Of a stretch of DNA of 64,000 bases, positions 34,361 to 42,315 are shown one piece after another (the stretch's first letter is position 1; each line of letters opens with the position of its first letter). Made by a program: the position numbers and the translations under genes. Under the pieces are notes generated by a model. That model saw only the letters and a list, made by a program, of their open reading frames with translations, did no database searches and was not told the origin of the DNA. This DNA comes from Bradyrhizobium sp. NFR13 (GTDB taxonomy: Bacteria > Pseudomonadota > Alphaproteobacteria > Rhizobiales > Xanthobacteraceae), in the NCBI RefSeq assembly GCF_900114605.1, contig NZ_FOTP01000003.1:1-64000 (forward strand), written 5' to 3'.

Positions 34361-34969
34361 CTATTTCGCGGGCGCCGGCGTCGGGTTGAAGTCGACCTTG
34401 GGCGCGGTCGAGATTTCGCTCTCATTGGCGACGGAGAAATTCGCCTTCTCCTTGTAGCCGAACATCATGGCCGTCAGATTGTTCGGGAAGGTGCGCACGC
34501 CGACATTATAATCCTGCACCGACTTGATGTAGCGGTTGCGCGCCACAGTGATGCGGTTCTCGGTGCCTTCGAGCTGCGACATCAGATCCTTGAACAGCGC
34601 GTCCGACTTGAGCTGCGGATAGTTCTCGGTAACCACGAGCAAGCGCGACAGCGCGCTGGAGAGTTCGCCTTGCGCGGCCTGGAATTTCTGCAGCGCGGCA
34701 GGATCGTTGACCACATCAGGCGTGGCCTGCACCGAGCCCACCTTGGCGCGCGCATTTGTGACGCCCAGAAGAACGTCCTTCTCCTGCTGCGCGAAGCCCT
34801 TCACGGAATTCACGAGATTCGGCACGAGGTCCGCGCGGCGCTGATACTGGTTGACCACTTCCGACCAGGCGGACTTGACCTGCTCATCATTGGTCTGGAT
34901 CGCGTTGTAACCACAATTGGTCAGGCTGAGGGTCGCCAGTGCGGCCAGCACGGTCCAAAACTTGCGCAT
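34361..34969 (-). CDS. lemA: LemA family lipoprotein
   Basis: Protein of 202 residues with a lipoprotein signal (MRKFWTVLAALATLSLTNCG; Cys19 in LTNC), then the LemA core: NDEQVKSAWSEVVNQYQRRA, LVPNLVNSVKGFAQQEKDVL and a long helical bundle ending at MMFGYKEKANF. The start has AGGAG seven bases upstream. First gene of the lemA-TPM-TPM operon. LemA proteins are membrane helical-bundle proteins of uncertain role. Confidence 0.9.
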   Translation of the reverse strand: MRKFWTVLAALATLSLTNCGYNAIQTNDEQVKSAWSEVVNQYQRRADLVPNLVNSVKGFAQQEKDVLLGVTNARAKVGSVQATPDVVNDPAALQKFQAAQGELSSALSRLLVVTENYPQLKSDALFKDLMSQLEGTENRITVARNRYIKSVQDYNVGVRTFPNNLTAMMFGYKEKANFSVANESEISTAPKVDFNPTPAPAK

Positions 34970-35158
34970 GAAATTCTCCTGTGACGCGGCTCAAATGGTT
35001 AGGCGGTTTCTAGCACACGGCAACGACATACGTCGCCACAAGTTCACTGCGCGATGCTGCAATGCGTCCAACGGTTTGTGTTTGCACGCGGAGCATTCGT
35101 TGTTAGCCTTGCCGCAACCATCGGCCCACAGAAGCCGAGGACATCTGGGGAGGTTTCC

Positions 35159-36721
35159 ATGACGGACGTGCTCAACACGTTTCCGACCGTTGGCGCGCAG
35201 ACCCTGCGGGCGCTGGCGCGCTATCCGGACCGCATCGCTTTCAGCTGGCCCGGCGGCTCCATCACCTATCGCGGCGCCACGGACCTGATCGGGCGCCTGC
35301 AGAATGTGTTCATGAACCTCGGCGCACAGCCCGGCACAAAAGTGGCGTTGCTGACCGCGAACCGCGCCGACACCTGGTGCACGGGTGTCGCCGCGCAACT
35401 GTCGCGTTTCGCAATCTCGTGGCTGCATCCGCTGGGCTCCATGCAGGACCAGATCGACCAGATCGAGGACGCCGAAGCAACGATCCCGATCATTGACGCC
35501 GACAACTTCCTGCAGCGCGGCGGCGAACTGGCATCGCGCGCGCAGGACCTGCGGCACGTCTTCACGCTGGGCCGCGCGGATTACGGCATCGATCGACTGA
35601 AAGTCGTCGGCTCGGGCGGCAGCGCCACCGCACGCGATTTTGCACAAGTGGATGACATCGCCGTGCTGAACTACACCGGCGGCACCACCGGCAAGTCCAA
35701 GGGCGCGCTGCGCCGGCATCGTGAGGTCTCGGGGTTCGCCAGCGCCATCCTGTCCGACTTCGAGATTCCGGACACACCGAGCTATCTCACGGTGGCGCCC
35801 ATCAGCCATGTCGCCGGCACCAAGGTGCTGCCGACGCTGATGCGCGGCGGCACGGTACATATGCTGAAGGGGTTCGATCCCGAGGCGGTGCTCAAGACCA
35901 TCGAACGCGAGCGCATCAATTTCACGCTGTTCGTGCCGACCATGATCTACGTGCTGCTCGATCATCCGACACTGTCAAAGACCGATCTATCGTCGCTCGA
36001 TCTGGTGCTTTACGGCGCATCACCGATGTCGCCCAGCCGGCTGGTGGAAGGCATCGAACGCATCGGCCCGGTGTTCTCGCAGCTCTACGGGCAGACCGAA
36101 TGCTATCCAGTGTCGGTGCTGCGCAAGACGGATCATGATCCGAAGAAGCCCGAGCTGTTCTTGTCCTGCGGATTCCCCATCGCCGTCTGCGATGTCCGCA
36201 TTCTTGACGATGACGATCAGGAAGTGTCGCCCGGCGAGGCCGGCGAAATCTGTGTCCGGGCTCCGCATGTGATGAAGGAATACTGGAAACGTCCGGAGCA
36301 GACGGCGGAAACACTGAAGAACGGCTGGCTGCATACTGGCGACATCGCCCGCGCCGATGAGCGCGGCTACATGTTCATCCTCGACCGCAAGAAGGACATG
36401 ATCGTCTCCGGCGGCTTCAACATCTTCCCGCGCGAGATCGAGGACGTGTTGACCACCCATGCCGATGTGGCGATGTGCGCCGTGGTCGGCGTGCCCGACG
36501 ACAAATGGGGCGAGGCCGTCACCGCCATCGTGGTCGCGCGTGGCGGCGCGAAGCCGGATGCCAGTGAACTGATCAATCTGGTGAAGACACGCAAGGGTTC
36601 GGCCCATGCGCCCAAGCACATCAAATTCGTCAGCGAATTGCCTATGACCGGCGTCGGCAAGATCGACAAGAAGGCGCTGCGCGCAAGCTTCTGGGTCGGG
36701 CGCGAACGGATGGTGGGGTAA
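35159..36721 (+). CDS. AMP-dependent acyl-CoA synthetase
   Basis: Adenylate-forming ligase of 520 residues: phosphate loop YTGGTTGKSKGA, adenine site YGQTECYP, GWLHTGDIA with the ATP ribose Asp, hinge DRKKDMIVSGGFN, and C-terminal catalytic Lys in GVGKIDKKAL. It activates a carboxylic acid (probably medium- or long-chain fatty or aromatic) to its CoA thioester. The ATG at 35159 has GGGGAGG upstream; the frame is open earlier without a site. It is a single gene followed by a large palindromic repeat. The substrate is not decided by the motifs. Confidence 0.88.
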   Translation: MTDVLNTFPTVGAQTLRALARYPDRIAFSWPGGSITYRGATDLIGRLQNVFMNLGAQPGTKVALLTANRADTWCTGVAAQLSRFAISWLHPLGSMQDQIDQIEDAEATIPIIDADNFLQRGGELASRAQDLRHVFTLGRADYGIDRLKVVGSGGSATARDFAQVDDIAVLNYTGGTTGKSKGALRRHREVSGFASAILSDFEIPDTPSYLTVAPISHVAGTKVLPTLMRGGTVHMLKGFDPEAVLKTIERERINFTLFVPTMIYVLLDHPTLSKTDLSSLDLVLYGASPMSPSRLVEGIERIGPVFSQLYGQTECYPVSVLRKTDHDPKKPELFLSCGFPIAVCDVRILDDDDQEVSPGEAGEICVRAPHVMKEYWKRPEQTAETLKNGWLHTGDIARADERGYMFILDRKKDMIVSGGFNIFPREIEDVLTTHADVAMCAVVGVPDDKWGEAVTAIVVARGGAKPDASELINLVKTRKGSAHAPKHIKFVSELPMTGVGKIDKKALRASFWVGRERMVG

Positions 36722-36784
36722 GGGCTACCAAACGCGTCATTCGCTGGCATGCGCCTGAGGGCGTGGCCGGCGTCACTCCAAGCA

Positions 36785-36962
36785 CGTCATTCCGGGGCGC
36801 GTGCGCATCTTTGCGCGCGCGAACCTCAGCCACTCCACTTGGAGTGGCGGTGAACCTCGATGTGTTCATCACCTCTCTCGTGCGGGTGGAGAGAGGTGAT
36901 GAACATATCGGGATTCCGGGTTCACCCCGATCGCTGCGCGCTCGGTCTGCCCCGGAATGACG
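36785..36962. repeat. Large nested palindromic repeat, family A copy 2
   Basis: The 365-base gap 36722-37086 holds no gene but this element. The outer ends cgtcattccggggc (36785-36798) and gccccggaatgacg (36949-36962) are a perfect 14-bp inverted pair. Inside are two further hairpins: gccactcca/tggagtggc (36829-36848) and a perfect 15-bp stem gttcatcacctctct/agagaggtgatgaac (36864-36904). It shares its ends with the element at 166-326, and gggattccgggttc occurs in both. Confidence 0.8.
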
Positions 36963-37086
36963 AGCGCGAGGCAGCCTCCGGCGCCGGCCCCGCCCCCGAC
37001 GCACTGATTGGCTTGCCCTCCAATGACTGTGGGAAGACACCACCTACTGACTTGCATGATGAAAGTAACTCCCCTATCTTGCTGCC

Positions 37087-37590
37087 ATGCAGCGCAAGAG
37101 TTTCGAGAAACTGGAATGCCCGATCGCCCGCAGCCTCGAGCGCGTCGGCGAGTGGTGGAGCATCCTGATCATGCGCGATGCCGTCTACGGCATGACGCGG
37201 TTCGACCAGTTTCAGAAGAACCTCAATATCGCGCCTAACATGCTGACCCGGCGGCTGGCGGTCCTGGTCGCGGCCGGGCTGCTGGAGAAGCGGCAATACT
37301 GCGAAAAACCGCCGCGCTACGAATATATCGTGACCCCGCGCGGCCGGGACTTCCGCTCCGTCCTGTGGTCGATACAGAGCTGGGGTAACCGGCATTTCGC
37401 CCCCGAGGGCGAGAGCGTCGTCCTGATCGACAAGGAGACCGGCGAGCGCGCCGATCCGATTCTCGTCGACCGCCGCACCGGCAAACCAATTACCGAAGCC
37501 ACCCACGCCAATGCGCCCGGCCCTGCCGCCAGCGCACGCGTGCAACGGCGGCTCAGCAAACCGCGCCCGCAGAAGGACGGATCACCATGA
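37087..37590 (+). CDS. HxlR-type transcriptional regulator
   Basis: MarR-like winged-helix regulator of 167 residues. The N-terminal KLECPIARSLERVGEWWSIL with a single Cys is the HxlR hallmark; this Cys is used by several members to sense quinones, electrophiles or oxidants. The wing (KPPRYEYIVTPRG) and dimer helix follow. Its stop overlaps the start of the MATE transporter gene (ATGA), so it is co-transcribed with and probably autoregulates that exporter. A role in sensing a toxic electrophile or drug is a reasonable inference. The C-terminal 40 residues are Pro/Arg-rich. Confidence 0.87.
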   Translation: MQRKSFEKLECPIARSLERVGEWWSILIMRDAVYGMTRFDQFQKNLNIAPNMLTRRLAVLVAAGLLEKRQYCEKPPRYEYIVTPRGRDFRSVLWSIQSWGNRHFAPEGESVVLIDKETGERADPILVDRRTGKPITEATHANAPGPAASARVQRRLSKPRPQKDGSP

Positions 37591-38993
37591 AACTCGAAAC
37601 GCCGCAGGCCATCGTGGCCGCCGCAGCTGCGCCTGTCGCGGCAATGAACCCGCGGACGCGCATGCTGCTGCAAGCGCCGCTCGCCTCCACGCTGGTCAAG
37701 CTCGCCTGGCCCAATCTGCTGGTCATGCTGGCGCAGGCCTCCACCGGCCTGATCGAAACCTGGTGGGTGTCGCATCTCGGCAGCGATGCGCTGACCGGCA
37801 TGGCCGTGGTGTTTCCCGGCTTCATGATGATGCAGATGCTGTCGGCCGGCGCCATGGGCGGCGGCATCTCCTCGGCGATCGCGCGTGCGCTGGGTGCACG
37901 GCGCACCGACGATGCCGAGGCGCTGGTGATGCACGCTACCTTCATCAATATCCTGCTCGGCCTGATCGGCTCGGCGATCTTCCTGATCTTCGGCCGCGCG
38001 ATCTACACCGCGATGGGCGTCAGCGGCGGCGCGCTGGACGCTGCCATGCAATATTCCAATGTCGTGTTCGGCGGCAGCGTGCTCGTTTGGCTGATGAACG
38101 GCTTCGCCAGCATCATCCGCGGCACCGGCAATATGCTGGTGCCATCGCTGTCGATCTGTATCGGCGTGGTGCTGCTGATCCCGCTGTCACCGCTGCTGAT
38201 CTTCGGTTGGGGTCCGATCCCGGCGCTCGGCATTGCCGGCGGTGGCTGGGCTGTCGTGCTGTCCACATTTACGGTGGGCGCCGTGCTCGCTGGCTACATT
38301 CTCTCCGGCCGCTGCATCGTCCATTTCAGGCTGGCGCGGCTGCGCTGGGATCTGTCAGCCGACATCCTGCGCGTCGGCGCCATTGCCGCAGTCATTTCGC
38401 TGCAGACGAGCTTTACGGTGCTGCTCACCACGGCTCTGGTCGGCGGCTTCGCCGGCGGCGACGCCGTGGCCGGGTTCGGCACCGGCGTGCGGCTGGAATA
38501 TCTGATGGTGCCACTGGCCTTTGGTTTCGGCGGGCCGCTGGTGGCCCTGGTGGGTACCAATATCGGCGCTGGACAGGAGCAGCGCGCGCTGCGGGCGGCG
38601 CTGATCGGCGGCGGCATGGTGTTCGTGATCACCGAGACCGTCGGTCTGGCGGCCGCGATCTGGCCGGCCGCGTGGCTCGGCCTGTTCGGCTCGGACCCGC
38701 AGATGATCGAGACCGGCAGCGCCTATCTGCGCATTGTCGGCCCGGCCTATGGCTTCTTCGGCCTTGGCCTGTCGCTCTATTTCGCCTCGCAGGGTGCCGG
38801 AAAGATGCTCTATCCGCTGCTGGCCGGCGTGCTGCGCCTCTTGATCTCCATCGGCGGCGGCTGGCTGGCGCTGCGGCTGACGGGATCGCTGACCTGGCTG
38901 TTTGCCTGCCTGACATTCGCTTTGGTCGTCTACGGCACCATCATCGCCGCGGCGGTGGCGTCCGGGACCTGGTTCAAGGCGAAGCCGCGCTGA
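37587..38993 (+). CDS. MATE family multidrug efflux transporter
   Basis: Membrane protein of 468 residues with twelve hydrophobic segments in two homologous halves. The first half has KLAWPNLLVMLAQASTGLIE (family start), GAMGGGISSAIARALG and MNGFASIIRGTGNM. The second half repeats VALVGTNIGAG. It exports cationic or aromatic compounds using H+ or Na+. It is translationally coupled to the upstream HxlR regulator by a four-base overlap. Confidence 0.9.
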   Translation: MKLETPQAIVAAAAAPVAAMNPRTRMLLQAPLASTLVKLAWPNLLVMLAQASTGLIETWWVSHLGSDALTGMAVVFPGFMMMQMLSAGAMGGGISSAIARALGARRTDDAEALVMHATFINILLGLIGSAIFLIFGRAIYTAMGVSGGALDAAMQYSNVVFGGSVLVWLMNGFASIIRGTGNMLVPSLSICIGVVLLIPLSPLLIFGWGPIPALGIAGGGWAVVLSTFTVGAVLAGYILSGRCIVHFRLARLRWDLSADILRVGAIAAVISLQTSFTVLLTTALVGGFAGGDAVAGFGTGVRLEYLMVPLAFGFGGPLVALVGTNIGAGQEQRALRAALIGGGMVFVITETVGLAAAIWPAAWLGLFGSDPQMIETGSAYLRIVGPAYGFFGLGLSLYFASQGAGKMLYPLLAGVLRLLISIGGGWLALRLTGSLTWLFACLTFALVVYGTIIAAAVASGTWFKAKPR

Positions 38994-39176
38994 CGGCGTT
39001 GTGACCGCCAGCGATGTAATCGCCTGACAGCACTGTGATCGGCCGGGAGCGGATTTCTGCCGGAAACAAAGATGTGCATATGCCTCATGCAGTTACACGC
39101 CTGCAGGGACAAAGCGAACTATTCTAGATAGCGCGGATCGGCGGGCCAGTTCGGCCGCCCCCAGGAATCCCCAGCT

Positions 39177-40568
39177 ATGGCAGATGGTATCGCGGCACAG
39201 GCTTCTCAGCCGACGAACGGGCTGACGCCGAGCCAGCAGCGCTGGGCGCGGCTTGCCATCTTTACCGCCCTTGCCATGGCCTCGCTCGATACCGCCATTG
39301 CCAATATCGCACTGCCCTCCATCGCCTCCGATCTGAAAGCCACGCCAGCGGATGTGATCTGGGTGGTCAATGTCTACCAGATCGCCATGGTCGCCACGCT
39401 GCTGCCATTCGGCGCGCTGGGCGAGATCGTCGGCCATCAGCGCATCTATCTCGGCGGCCTGATCCTGTTTACGATCGCGTCGGTCGCCTGCGCATTCGCG
39501 TGGTCGCTGGACACTTTGCTGTTCGCGCGGGTGCTGCAGGGCCTCGGTGCCGCGGGCGCCATGAGCGTCAATGCCGCGCTGGTCCGCGTGGTTTATCCGC
39601 CAAGCCATTTCGGCCGCGGGCTCGGTCATAACGCCCTTGTCGTCGCGACCGCCTTCACCCTCGGCCCCACCATCGCCTCGGGCATCCTGTCAGTTGCAAC
39701 CTGGCCCTGGCTGTTTGCGATCAACCTGCCCTTCGGCCTCGCCGCCATTATCATCAGCCTGAAGACGCTGCCGAAGACCACGCGCGCCACCCATTCTTTC
39801 GATTTCCTGGGCGCGTTTCTTACCTCGCTCTGCCTCGGCCTGCTGATCCTCGGCATCGACAGCGCGGCGCATCACACCGCGCCGTCCATCGTCGTCGCAG
39901 AACTGGTTGCCGGCCTTCTGTTCGGCTGGCTGCTGCTCCGCCGGCAGGCCGATCACCCTGCGCCCATGCTGCCGATCGACCTGTTCCGCCGCCCGCTGTT
40001 TGCGCTGTCGGCGGCAACGGCGGTGTGCTCCTTCTCCGTTCAGGGCCTCGCCTTTGTGTCGCTGCCTTTCTATTTCGAAGAAGTTCTGCATCGTTCGGCG
40101 GTCGAAACCGGCTTCTTCCTGACGCCATGGCCGCTGGTCGTCGGCATCATGGCGCCCATCGCCGGCCGGTTGTCAGACCACTACCCCGCCGGCCTGCTCG
40201 GCGGCATCGGCCTCGCGCTGCTCGGTATCGGCATGGTGCTGCTGGCCACATTGCCGCCCGATCCGAGCGTGGCCAACATCGTCTGGCGGATGGTGATCTG
40301 CGGCGCCGGCTTCGGCTTCTTCCAGGCCCCGAACATGAAAGCGATCATGTCGAGCGCCCCCGCCGGCCGCAGCGGCGGCGCCAGCGGTATCGTCGCCACC
40401 GCCCGGCTGACCGGCCAGAGCATGGGCGCGGCACTCGCCGCCTTCTGCTTCGGCCTGTTCGGCCATGGCGGCGCGACCTGGGCGCTGGCGCTCGGCGCCG
40501 GCTTTGCAGCACTCGGCTGCATCATGAGCTTCCTGCGGCTGATCGTCCCGTCGTCACCCAGTCACTGA
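39177..40568 (+). CDS. MFS exporter, 14-TM DHA2 type
   Basis: Membrane protein of 463 residues with about fourteen hydrophobic segments. The MASLDTAIANIALPSIASDL segment in helix 1 is typical of DHA2-type drug/proton antiporters. GEIVGHQRIYLGG (motif A region), FARVLQGLGAAGAMSVNAAL (helix 4) and AFTLGPTIASGIL (motif C) are also present. It probably exports organic compounds by proton exchange. The start has AGGAA nine bases upstream. It stands alone, with no regulator next to it. Confidence 0.88.
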   Translation: MADGIAAQASQPTNGLTPSQQRWARLAIFTALAMASLDTAIANIALPSIASDLKATPADVIWVVNVYQIAMVATLLPFGALGEIVGHQRIYLGGLILFTIASVACAFAWSLDTLLFARVLQGLGAAGAMSVNAALVRVVYPPSHFGRGLGHNALVVATAFTLGPTIASGILSVATWPWLFAINLPFGLAAIIISLKTLPKTTRATHSFDFLGAFLTSLCLGLLILGIDSAAHHTAPSIVVAELVAGLLFGWLLLRRQADHPAPMLPIDLFRRPLFALSAATAVCSFSVQGLAFVSLPFYFEEVLHRSAVETGFFLTPWPLVVGIMAPIAGRLSDHYPAGLLGGIGLALLGIGMVLLATLPPDPSVANIVWRMVICGAGFGFFQAPNMKAIMSSAPAGRSGGASGIVATARLTGQSMGAALAAFCFGLFGHGGATWALALGAGFAALGCIMSFLRLIVPSSPSH

Positions 40569-40764
40569 TTTCAGAGATAATTTTGCGAAGTCACATTTCT
40601 CTTTTGCAATGCCGTATTAAGTGATGTGATATACTGCAGTGCAGAGACAGATATTTTGCGGCGCAAGTAACAAACTGAGTTCCATTGCCCTTCGGTTCCT
40701 AAGCACCCAAAGACGCTGGACCAGTTTCGTATCCTTGTAGTCGTGGCGGGCATGAGGGCGTTTC
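40569..40764 (+). promoter_or_regulatory. AT-rich promoter region of glgA
   Basis: This 196-base gap is much AT-richer than its surroundings up to about 40700. tgatatact at about 40625-40633 resembles an extended -10 element, with ttgcaa as a distant -35 candidate (spacer near 20, so weak). No gene is visible. Confidence 0.3.
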
Positions 40765-42186
40765 TTGAGGGTACTGTTCGTCACTCCAGAGATTGACGAC
40801 TTCATCCGGGTGGGGGGCCTTGCGGCCGTGTCCGCCGCCCTCCCTAGAGCCTTGCGCATCTGGACCGACGTTCGCATCATCCTTCCCGGCTACCGCGACG
40901 TCGTCACGCAGTTTCCTGACATCGAGATCGTCGGCGAATGCCCGGCACTGGCGGAAATGCCCGCCTGCTCGGTCGGCCTTGCCGCGACCAAGGATGGATT
41001 GCCGATCTACATCCTGCTCTGTCCGCAGCTCTACGATCGCCCGGGTAACCCTTACGGCGATGCCTGCGGCCGGGATTGGCCGGACAACGACATCCGCTTC
41101 GCGCGCTTCGCCTCCGCTGCTGCACTGCTCGCCTCCGGCAAGCTCGACAAAAACTGGTCGGCCGATCTGGTTCACGCCAATGACTGGCAGGCGGCCCTGG
41201 TGCCGGCCTATCTCGCCTGGAGCGGGGTGAAGATCCCGACCATCCTGACGATCCACAATCTCGCTTATCAGGGCCTGTTCCCGAAGACCTCGCTGCGCCG
41301 GATCGGTGCGCCCGCGGAGTCGTTTCACATCGACGGGCTCGAATTCTACGACAAGCTCTCCTTCCTCAAGGGCGGGCTGATCTACTCGTCGCACCTGACC
41401 ACCGTAAGCGAGACCTATGCGCGCGAGATCACCACGCCGGAACTCGGCTGCGGGCTGGAAGGCCTGCTGACCAAGCGCTCCAACGAGTCGCGACTTACCG
41501 GCATCCTCAACGGCATCGACGAAAGCTGGGATCCGCGCGTCTGCGCGGAGCTCATGAGACCGTTCGGCGCGGGCGACTGGGAAGCCAAACGCGCCAATGC
41601 CGACGGGGTACGTCAACAATTTGGGCTCGCGCTCTCCCGCGGGCCCATTTTTGGTTTGGTCGCCCGCCTCGTACATCAGAAGGGCGTCGACCTCGTGCTG
41701 TCGGCCGCCGACGCCATCGTGTCCGCCGGTGGACAGATCGTGGTCACCGGCCGCGGTGAAACCGCGATCGAGAACGCGCTGATGGAGGCGCATCGTCGCC
41801 GGCCGGATGCGATCGGCGTCGCCATCGGCTTCAACGACCGCGAGGCCCGGCGCATTTTCGCCGGCAGCGACTTCACACTGATGCCGTCGCGCTTCGAACC
41901 CTGCGGGCTGAGCCAGATGTATGCGCAGCGCTTCGGCTCGCTGCCGATCGGTCACCAGACCGGCGGCCTCGCCGAAACCATCGTCGATGGCGAGACCGGC
42001 TTCCTGTTCACCCAGCCCTCCACCGAGTCGTTTCTGGGCGGCATCCTGCGGGCCTTCGCAACCTATGGCTCAAAGGAGCGCCTGAACTCGATGCGTCGCA
42101 GCGCCATGTCGAAGTCGTTCAGCTGGAATATTTCGGCAGCCAGCTATAGCTCGCTGTATCGCAAGACCATCGTCGCGGGCGTCTAG
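40765..42186 (+). CDS. glgA: Glycogen/starch synthase (GlgA family)
   Basis: GT5 glucosyltransferase of 473 residues that would extend alpha-1,4-glucan from ADP-glucose. The C-terminal domain is canonical (LVHQKGVDLV, VTGRGE, FTLMPSRFEPCGLSQMYAQR, QTGGLAETI), as are DLVHANDWQAAL and ILTIHNLAYQG. The N-terminal K-x-GGL nucleotide-sugar motif reads RVGGLAAVS, so the usual Lys is Arg. The start is TTG at 40765 after GAGGG; an ATG at 40752 is out of frame. No other glycogen gene is in the window, so it is an orphan and might be a second glgA. Confidence 0.88.
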   Translation: MRVLFVTPEIDDFIRVGGLAAVSAALPRALRIWTDVRIILPGYRDVVTQFPDIEIVGECPALAEMPACSVGLAATKDGLPIYILLCPQLYDRPGNPYGDACGRDWPDNDIRFARFASAAALLASGKLDKNWSADLVHANDWQAALVPAYLAWSGVKIPTILTIHNLAYQGLFPKTSLRRIGAPAESFHIDGLEFYDKLSFLKGGLIYSSHLTTVSETYAREITTPELGCGLEGLLTKRSNESRLTGILNGIDESWDPRVCAELMRPFGAGDWEAKRANADGVRQQFGLALSRGPIFGLVARLVHQKGVDLVLSAADAIVSAGGQIVVTGRGETAIENALMEAHRRRPDAIGVAIGFNDREARRIFAGSDFTLMPSRFEPCGLSQMYAQRFGSLPIGHQTGGLAETIVDGETGFLFTQPSTESFLGGILRAFATYGSKERLNSMRRSAMSKSFSWNISAASYSSLYRKTIVAGV

Positions 42187-42315
42187 CGCGGGAAATCGGC
42201 GAACGAGCCGCGATCTTGGCTTGCGGATCAGTTCCGTTTCACAATAATGGCGAAAGCTGGCAACACCTGTCATCCGTGAAGACGTGGCCGGTCCCTCTGT
42301 GACGAAGGCCAGCCC

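Noticed and set aside
38994-39176. Possible small gene between the MATE and MFS genes
   Set aside because: No frame with a ribosome site and plausible composition; treated as a plain intergenic gap.
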